NCBI RefSeq assembly: GCF_003609995.1
Contig: NZ_AP018786.1
Span: 1,932,001 to 1,996,000, forward strand
Length of the DNA stretch: 64,000 bases
Direction of reading: 5' to 3'
Source: Sutterella megalosphaeroides
GTDB lineage: Bacteria > Pseudomonadota > Gammaproteobacteria > Burkholderiales > Burkholderiaceae_F
Of this stretch, positions 59,611 to 64,000 are shown piece by piece. Each line of letters starts with the position of its first letter. Positions within the stretch are counted from its first letter, which is position 1. The notes under the pieces are model-generated. The model was not told the DNA's origin and made no database searches. It saw only the letters and a program-made list of their open reading frames with translations. The position numbers and the translations under genes are program-made.

Positions 59611-60315
59611 TCAAGGCACGGCCGGAACGACACGGCCCGTCACGACGCCGCCGTAGTCGTCGACGCCGTCCCAGCGAACCGTTGCGTCGGCGGGATGTTC
59701 GCCCACGGTGAGTGTGGTTCGCTCGAAGGGCTTCACGATCAGGTGCTCGGCGTAGCGCTTCCCTTCGATCGAGACGTTCGCAAGCGTCACGTGAAGGGGC
59801 GACCCGTTTTCAACCGTGAGGGTGTTGCCGTCACGCGTCCAGGCGAGCCCCCAGATGGCGTCCTGCATGTTGGCGTCAACACCTTCGGGACGATAAAAAA
59901 CCTTGAGACGCGAGGCGTAGCGGATGAGAAGCGTGTTTTTGGAACTTTGGTCGCCCACGCCCGGCGTCGCTTCGCTCGAAAGCAAAAAGAGCGACTCGCG
60001 ATCCTTGGGGAGGGCCTCGGGGTCGAGCACGGTCACGGTGACGCGAACCTGCTTGCCCGTGGGCATCAGGGCGACGGGCGGCGTTGCGATCACGTCACTG
60101 CGACGTTCGCGCGTGAAGTAGTCGAGTGCGGTGTTTTTGGCGGCGTAGGGAACGTCGGAGCCGTTCGTCAGAACGCAGCTCCCCGATTGGCGCCCGTTCT
60201 CGATGACGATGCGCGTCACGTCGACGCCGAAACCTTGAGGAAGGTCGTTCGGAGCAGCGCTGAGCGGCATGACGACGGCGGCAGCCAGCGCGGCGAGGAA
60301 GGAGGAAATTCGCAT
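59611..60315 (-). CDS. Fimbrial periplasmic chaperone 1
   Basis: A 234-residue PapD-like chaperone with signal peptide (SSFLAALAAAVVMPLSAA), N-terminal Ig domain (FGVDVTRIVIENGRQSGSCVLTNGSDVPY), conserved YASRLKVFYRPEGV region with the subunit-anchoring basic residue, and C-terminal domain (LTVENGSPLHVTLANVSIEGKRYAE, VKPFERTTL). It folds and delivers pilins to the usher. I take ATG 60315; no clear ribosome site precedes it. A hairpin lies between the pilin stop and this start. Confidence 0.9.
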   Translation of the reverse strand: MRISSFLAALAAAVVMPLSAAPNDLPQGFGVDVTRIVIENGRQSGSCVLTNGSDVPYAAKNTALDYFTRERRSDVIATPPVALMPTGKQVRVTVTVLDPEALPKDRESLFLLSSEATPGVGDQSSKNTLLIRYASRLKVFYRPEGVDANMQDAIWGLAWTRDGNTLTVENGSPLHVTLANVSIEGKRYAEHLIVKPFERTTLTVGEHPADATVRWDGVDDYGGVVTGRVVPAVP

Positions 60316-60318
60316 GGC

Positions 60319-60368
60319 AAAAAAGAAGCCGAAGACAAAAGAAGCGCTTGAAGACAAGCTTCAAGCGC
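60319..60368 (-). terminator. Attenuator-like hairpin between the major pilin and chaperone genes
   Basis: GCGCTTGAAG (60344-60353) pairs with CTTCAAGCGC (60359-60368), followed on the minus strand by TTCTTTTG and TTCTTTTTTG. Partial termination here would make pilin mRNA exceed the rest. Confidence 0.6.
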
Positions 60369-60394
60369 AGTTCTCGATTACCGAGTTGTTCTTC

Positions 60395-61030
60395 TTAGAG
60401 GTATTCGAAGCCGACGGTCATCTGGCCCTTGAAGTTGCCGGCGACGGGTTCCGCATCCTTGATCCCCTGGAACCAGGCCGTGAAGGGAACGGTCGTGCCG
60501 ACTTCGGCACTCTCACCCGGGGTGATGCTGTATTCGCTCAATTTCGCTTTGGAGCTGCCGCTATTGAAAGTCAGCTCCTTTTGGTTGAGCTTGATGTGGA
60601 TGCCCACCTGGGCGGATTCGCCTTCGGCATCAGCTTTGACAGCCGTAAGGGCATTGGGGTCTTTCGAACCCGTGGCGTCCGATTTCTTATCTTCGAACGT
60701 CAGCTGGACGAGTTCAAGCGGAATGGCGCCCGCTTCGTATTCTGCGTCCGCATTGGAAAGGAGCTTGCACGAGGTGATCTTGAGCTTGAAGTCCTTTTCG
60801 ACCGTTTTGTTGTCCTCATTCTGCAGGAAGGCCACGCTGGCCACACCGAGGTTGACGGTCTTGTCCGAGTTGTCGTTGTCAATCTGACAACCGGACTGAT
60901 AAATGCGACCCGTAAAGTCGACGGTGTGCGTTTCAGAGGCTGCGGCTTGCGCAACGGCGCTGCCGAGACCGAGCACGGTCACAAGGCCGAGAGAAAGAAC
61001 CGAGGGGGGGGGGAGGGTAAGTTTACACAT
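60395..61030 (-). CDS. Major fimbrial pilin with a C10 run in its signal peptide
   Basis: A 211-residue pilin: signal peptide LSLGLVTVLGLGSAVAQAA, then HTVDFTGRIYQSGCQIDND (donor strand and first Cys), second Cys in KITSCKLLSN, and an end GQMTVGFEYL with penultimate Tyr. It is first and presumably most abundant in the operon. The ATG at 61030 follows AGGAA at 6-base spacing. Codons 6-9 read CTC CCC CCC CCC: a run of 10 C (61004-61013) directly after the start region. With ten C the frame is open; one more or fewer would break it, suggesting phase variation. TATAAT on the minus strand (61118-61123) may be its -10. Confidence 0.92.
   Translation of the reverse strand: MCKLTLPPPSVLSLGLVTVLGLGSAVAQAAASETHTVDFTGRIYQSGCQIDNDNSDKTVNLGVASVAFLQNEDNKTVEKDFKLKITSCKLLSNADAEYEAGAIPLELVQLTFEDKKSDATGSKDPNALTAVKADAEGESAQVGIHIKLNQKELTFNSGSSKAKLSEYSITPGESAEVGTTVPFTAWFQGIKDAEPVAGNFKGQMTVGFEYL
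61004..61013. repeat. Homopolymer run of 10 G (C on the pilin coding strand)
   Basis: Ten consecutive G on the plus strand are preceded by CGA and followed by AGGG, inside the pilin signal-peptide coding region at codons 6-9. Confidence 0.9.
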
Positions 61031-61464
61031 CTGTATTCCTAATAAGTACACGAAAATACACCAAATACCGGAACCCAAACCTACCATTTTGCGCCAAAAA
61101 GGTGGGTAAGAAAACAGATTATAGCTTGGGATTCTCAGCCTTAGCCAAGGCCCAAGATACGATATACCACTTAATTCAATGTAAACCAAGGAAATTCGCA
61201 ATTGTTGTTTTCGTTTACTTTTCGATGAGTCACCATATGTGCACGTACCGTAAAAAAGCGTAAATGTCCTACGTCAACAACCCCGAAAACCATCTGACAG
61301 AAGCCCTTATCCCCTGTCGCCCAGGTTGCGAGTTACCCTCTCCCGCCCGTTTTCATGCGAAATCCGGCACCGAGACCGTCTCCTTCCCTACGACTGCAGA
61401 TTAGACGGCGAGCGCATCATGAAGGAGCTTGGCTCGCAACCGCCGCGCCCCATGGGACGCTTAT
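61031..61464. other. AT-rich upstream region of the fimbrial operon
   Basis: No gene. 61031-61270 is clearly AT-rich relative to the window and should hold the fimbrial promoter; TATAAT at 61118-61123 (minus) has only a poor -35 (TTGGCT at 19 bases). No inverted repeats of the fimS invertible type were seen. 61280-61464 shows nothing definite. Confidence 0.55.
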
Positions 61465-61493
61465 GAAAAGACGCCCGGGCTCAACCCCCGGGC
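61465..61493 (-). terminator. Terminator of the RlmN-like gene
   Basis: GACGCCCGGG pairs with CCCGGGCGTT around CTCAACC, followed on the minus strand by TTTTC. Confidence 0.85.
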
Positions 61494-61564
61494 GTTCTCC
61501 TTACTCTTCAAGCCTCCATTGGTCGACTCTCGCGAACGTCACCGTTATTCCGTCGTTCGGAGAA

Positions 61565-62635
61565 TCACGCTTTCGCGGAGCTCCGCGTCGCCCCCGCAAG
61601 ACGCACTGCTCGCAGTTGCCCGCACCCGCCCTCGACCGTTCGGGCTGCGCTCTTTCGCAGAGTTGCTACGGTACCCGAACGCCTCAAGACCGTGATGAGT
61701 TCCTGCGCCCGCTCTTCGGGTACGGGACGGAAGTCCGAGCCTTCGACGGCATTGAGGTCGATGTAGTTCACCATCGCGCGCCGCCCCTTGAGAAGCCCCG
61801 CGAGGCGCGCCGCCTCGTCGAGACCGTCGTTGACGCCCGAAAGGAGCGTCCATTCGATTTGCACGGGGAATTTCGCCAGGTCTCCGTAGCGAAGCGCGGA
61901 GTCGAGTAGCTTCTCGACCGGAATGCGGGCCGCCCGAGGAAGGAGCTCGCGCCGAATCGTGTCGTTCGTCGTATGGAGACTCAAAGCGAGCGCGGGCTTT
62001 ACGGGAGAACGTTCGAGCGCCTCGAATAGCCGCTCGTCGCCCACGGTCGAAACGGTGAGCGCTTTGTGTGCGAAGCCGAGTCCCTCGGCCGAGCCCAAAA
62101 ATTCGAGCACCTCAAGCACGGCCCGAAGGTTGTGCGAGGGTTCGCCCATGCCCATGAATTTGATTTTCGCGAGCGTCGGCATCCGCCGCAGCCCCTCCCG
62201 CACCTGAGCGAGGATTTCAAGACTGCCGAGCTGGCGCACGAGACCCGAGCGCCCCGTCATGCAAAAGCGGCACCCAACGGCGCAACCGACCTGGGTCGAG
62301 ACACAGAGTCCCTCGCGCGGCAGGAGAACCGCTTCGACGAAGTCGCCCGCACGCATCGCAAGGAGAAGCTTGGCGGTTTCCGCATCGGAACATTCGACTC
62401 GTCCGATCGACTCCAAGAGCGCCCGCACCTCGGGCAACGCCCGCGTGAGAGCGGCCGGGTAGCGGCACTTCGCATCGGCCGCCCAGGGGGCGAGCCCCAT
62501 CCACGCAAGCAGAATCCGCCGCACGTGTTCGGGCTTTGCACCCCGGCGCGCCAACGCCTCCCGCAGGGCGGGCAACGTCGGCGCATCCAGGGCGAATGTG
62601 CCGGAGTCGATCTCGGTCGTGGTCTCGGTCGTCAT
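61565..62635 (-). CDS. RlmN-like radical SAM methyltransferase paralogue
   Basis: The 356-residue protein has the RlmN/Cfr fold: radical-SAM cluster motif in CAVGCRFCMTG, FMGMGEPSHNLRAVLE, FSTVGD-type TVSTVGDERLFEAL, ALSLHTTNDTIRRELLPRA, and GVND. Both methyl-carrying cysteines are expected: one before the cluster motif and one in GGCGQLRA near the C-terminus. Canonical RlmN methylates A2503 of 23S rRNA and A37 of some tRNAs. The CRFCMTGRSGLVRQLGS pattern differs from classical RlmN (CxFCSTxxQGFxRNL) and matches an RlmN-like paralogue group whose target is not known to me. Its ATG overlaps the preceding membrane-protein stop (ATGA). Confidence 0.82.
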   Translation of the reverse strand: MTTETTTEIDSGTFALDAPTLPALREALARRGAKPEHVRRILLAWMGLAPWAADAKCRYPAALTRALPEVRALLESIGRVECSDAETAKLLLAMRAGDFVEAVLLPREGLCVSTQVGCAVGCRFCMTGRSGLVRQLGSLEILAQVREGLRRMPTLAKIKFMGMGEPSHNLRAVLEVLEFLGSAEGLGFAHKALTVSTVGDERLFEALERSPVKPALALSLHTTNDTIRRELLPRAARIPVEKLLDSALRYGDLAKFPVQIEWTLLSGVNDGLDEAARLAGLLKGRRAMVNYIDLNAVEGSDFRPVPEERAQELITVLRRSGTVATLRKSAARTVEGGCGQLRAVRLAGATRSSAKA

Positions 62636-63006
62636 TTCGTTTGGCCGTTCGAGCGTTCGTCGGACGCGGAGGCGTTCTTACGCTGCGTGAAGAGCCGCAC
62701 CGTATCCCAGTTCACAACGAAGAACATCGCAACGATTGCCAGAATCACGAAGCCGTACCCCCAGAAAACAAGCGGGGTCTTGTCGGGAATCGTCCCGTAG
62801 AAGGCCCCGAAAAAGGCCATGGGGGTCCCCTCCTCGACGGCGTTTGCGGCATAGCACCCGAGGGCCGCAAAGTAAAGGCCGAGCGACAAGCGCAGGAAGA
62901 TGCGCTGCGGCTTCCAGGCGGGCGGGCGCAGGCGCGCGATCATGAGAACAACAATCGGAATGAGGAAAGGAAGCGCTGTGAGGAGCGTGTTGTAGAGACG
63001 TGCCAT
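62632..63006 (-). CDS. Small membrane protein with three predicted helices
   Basis: A 124-residue protein with hydrophobic segments near 5-23, 37-58 and 77-96 (LLTALPFLIPIVVLMIARL, LRLSLGLYFAALGCYAANAV, FWGYGFVILAIVAMFFVVNW). It has a polar basic C-terminus (TQRKNASASDERSNG). No family is certain. The stop overlaps the start of the RlmN-like gene by 4 bases, so they are translationally coupled. No good ribosome site precedes ATG 63006; the frame extends 20 codons further upstream without membrane character. Confidence 0.65.
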   Translation of the reverse strand: MARLYNTLLTALPFLIPIVVLMIARLRPPAWKPQRIFLRLSLGLYFAALGCYAANAVEEGTPMAFFGAFYGTIPDKTPLVFWGYGFVILAIVAMFFVVNWDTVRLFTQRKNASASDERSNGQTK

Positions 63007-63157
63007 CGAGGTGGGAACGGTATGCGGAAGAAAGAAATGCGGACGCCGGACGACCGAGAGGAGCATTCAAACACCCCCGGCGCGCCCGTACGCGGGCATG
63101 CGTCACTATAGCGGATCGTGCGGGAGGGGAAAAAGCGCGGGGCGCCCGGGGCTCTCC

Positions 63158-63194
63158 ATGAAAAGCCCCGACCTTCGCGCGGAAGGCCGGGGCT
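63158..63194 (-). terminator. Terminator of the cstA gene
   Basis: AGCCCCGACCTTC pairs with GAAGGCCGGGGCT (one mismatch) around GCGCG, followed on the minus strand by TTTTC. Confidence 0.88.
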
Positions 63195-63233
63195 GCGTCG
63201 GAGGTTATGGAATGTGAAGTTCGTGCGACGTTC

Positions 63234-64000
63234 TCACGCCGCCGCTTCTTCCTTCGTCACGCGAGCGGGTTCGCGAAGCTTCAGGATCGAGTGGTAGACG
63301 ACGAGCACCGCGAGCACGATGAGGGCAACGGCAAGGATCCCCTGGAGGCCGTGCACCATGAAGACGAAGTTACCCGAGGCGAGGGCCTCTGCGATCTTGA
63401 CGAGTTGCTGAACGAGAGCGGTCATCGTGACGGCGAGCATCACGGCCATCGGGCCGTAGAGCATCCAGCCTTTGCGACCCGTCGCCTTCAGGAAGACCGC
63501 AAGGCCCGTCAGAACGAGAGCGGAAAGAAGCTGATTGGCCGAGCCGAAAAGCGGCCACACCGACATATAGCCCGCCATGCAGAGGGCGTAGCCGAGCAGG
63601 AGCGTGAGGGTCGTCGCAAAGACCGTGTTCGTGAAGAGCTTGCGCACGGGCGTCATCGCTTCGCCTTTCGCCGGCATGAAGAGTTCCTGCAGCGACATGC
63701 GCCCGATGCGGGCGACGGCGTCGACCGACGTCAGAGCCAAAGCCGACACGCACATCGTCAGAATGCAGGCGGCGATATCCTGCGGCACGCCGAAAATGTT
63801 GGTCAAAAAGCCCGCCACCGACGTGGAGAAGATCTGGAAGGGCGTACCCGCGGGAAGAGCGCCGTCCGTCGCGGCCGCGCAGACGACGATGAGCGACACG
63901 ACGCCGAGCACGACTTCAACGGACATGGAGCCGTAGCCGACCAAACGCATGTCGGACTCGTTTGCGACCATCTTCGAGGACGTACCCGAGCTCACGAGCG
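63234..64000 (-). CDS. cstA: CstA-type carbon starvation / peptide transporter, C-terminal part (5' end outside window)
   Basis: Only the last ~255 residues are seen; the frame stays open to the right edge (the ORF's first GTG is internal). The conserved VSSGTSSKMVANESDMRLVGYGSM is the CstA signature, followed by five or six hydrophobic segments, including LYGPMAVMLAVTMTALVQQL. CstA proteins import peptides or pyruvate across the inner membrane. It ends with a short charged tail (REPARVTKEEAAA). Confidence 0.93.
   Translation of the reverse strand, partial: LVSSGTSSKMVANESDMRLVGYGSMSVEVVLGVVSLIVVCAAATDGALPAGTPFQIFSTSVAGFLTNIFGVPQDIAACILTMCVSALALTSVDAVARIGRMSLQELFMPAKGEAMTPVRKLFTNTVFATTLTLLLGYALCMAGYMSVWPLFGSANQLLSALVLTGLAVFLKATGRKGWMLYGPMAVMLAVTMTALVQQLVKIAEALASGNFVFMVHGLQGILAVALIVLAVLVVYHSILKLREPARVTKEEAAA

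Overview
The window is GC-rich and gene-dense. It most resembles a gut betaproteobacterium of the Sutterellaceae (Burkholderiales). This is an inference from the gene mix: Tat-exported molybdenum reductases, an uptake [NiFe] hydrogenase with a full hyp set, a porin next to an exported flavoprotein, an autotransporter and chaperone-usher fimbriae. No rRNA, confident tRNA, transposase or CRISPR array was found. Both ends cut through genes: an autotransporter on the left and a CstA-like transporter on the right.

Layout: 1-2550 holds the autotransporter C-terminus and a tandem-domain RelB/DinJ-like protein. 2688-4790 is topoisomerase III. 5101-8178 is dmsAB without a dmsC beside it. 8530-10130 is a lower-GC island with a Panacea-type toxin-antitoxin pair. 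10193-12431 encodes two Tat-exported flavodoxin-fold proteins and a DUF4405-like membrane protein, with a 12-base G/C run upstream of one operon. 12693-14104 has small membrane proteins, a lipoprotein and a HicB-like protein. 14326-18405 is a three-subunit Psr/Phs/Ttr-type molybdoenzyme operon. 19140-22783 is the hydrogenase structural operon (small, large, cytochrome b), followed by an exported flavodoxin-2 protein at 23134-24012. 24281-28663 is a McrBC cassette between two diverged copies of a lipoprotein 3' end with its terminator and promoter-like region. 28532-38796 holds that lipoprotein and then the hydrogenase maturation genes hybE-hupK-hypA-hypB-hypF-hypC-hypD-hypE.

39212-47017 holds a DNA alkyltransferase, peptidase T and a 1867-residue helicase-nuclease. 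47360-52631 has a porin/exported flavin reductase pair, a cupin and an amidohydrolase. 53231-53986 is an orphan solute-binding protein. 54088-61030 is a complete fimbrial operon (pilin, two chaperones, usher, tip protein, two minor pilins) whose first gene carries a 10-base C run in its signal peptide. 61565-64000 has an RlmN-like radical SAM protein, a small membrane protein and cstA.

Together the genes suggest anaerobic respiration: hydrogen or formate-derived electrons pass through quinones to S- or N-oxides, sulfur oxyanions and perhaps a flavoprotein acceptor. Accessory defence, toxin-antitoxin and adhesion functions are layered on this. The strongest unusual signals are the two homopolymer runs at genes for surface or exported proteins, the McrBC insertion between duplicated regulatory segments, and the number of exported flavodoxin-fold proteins.
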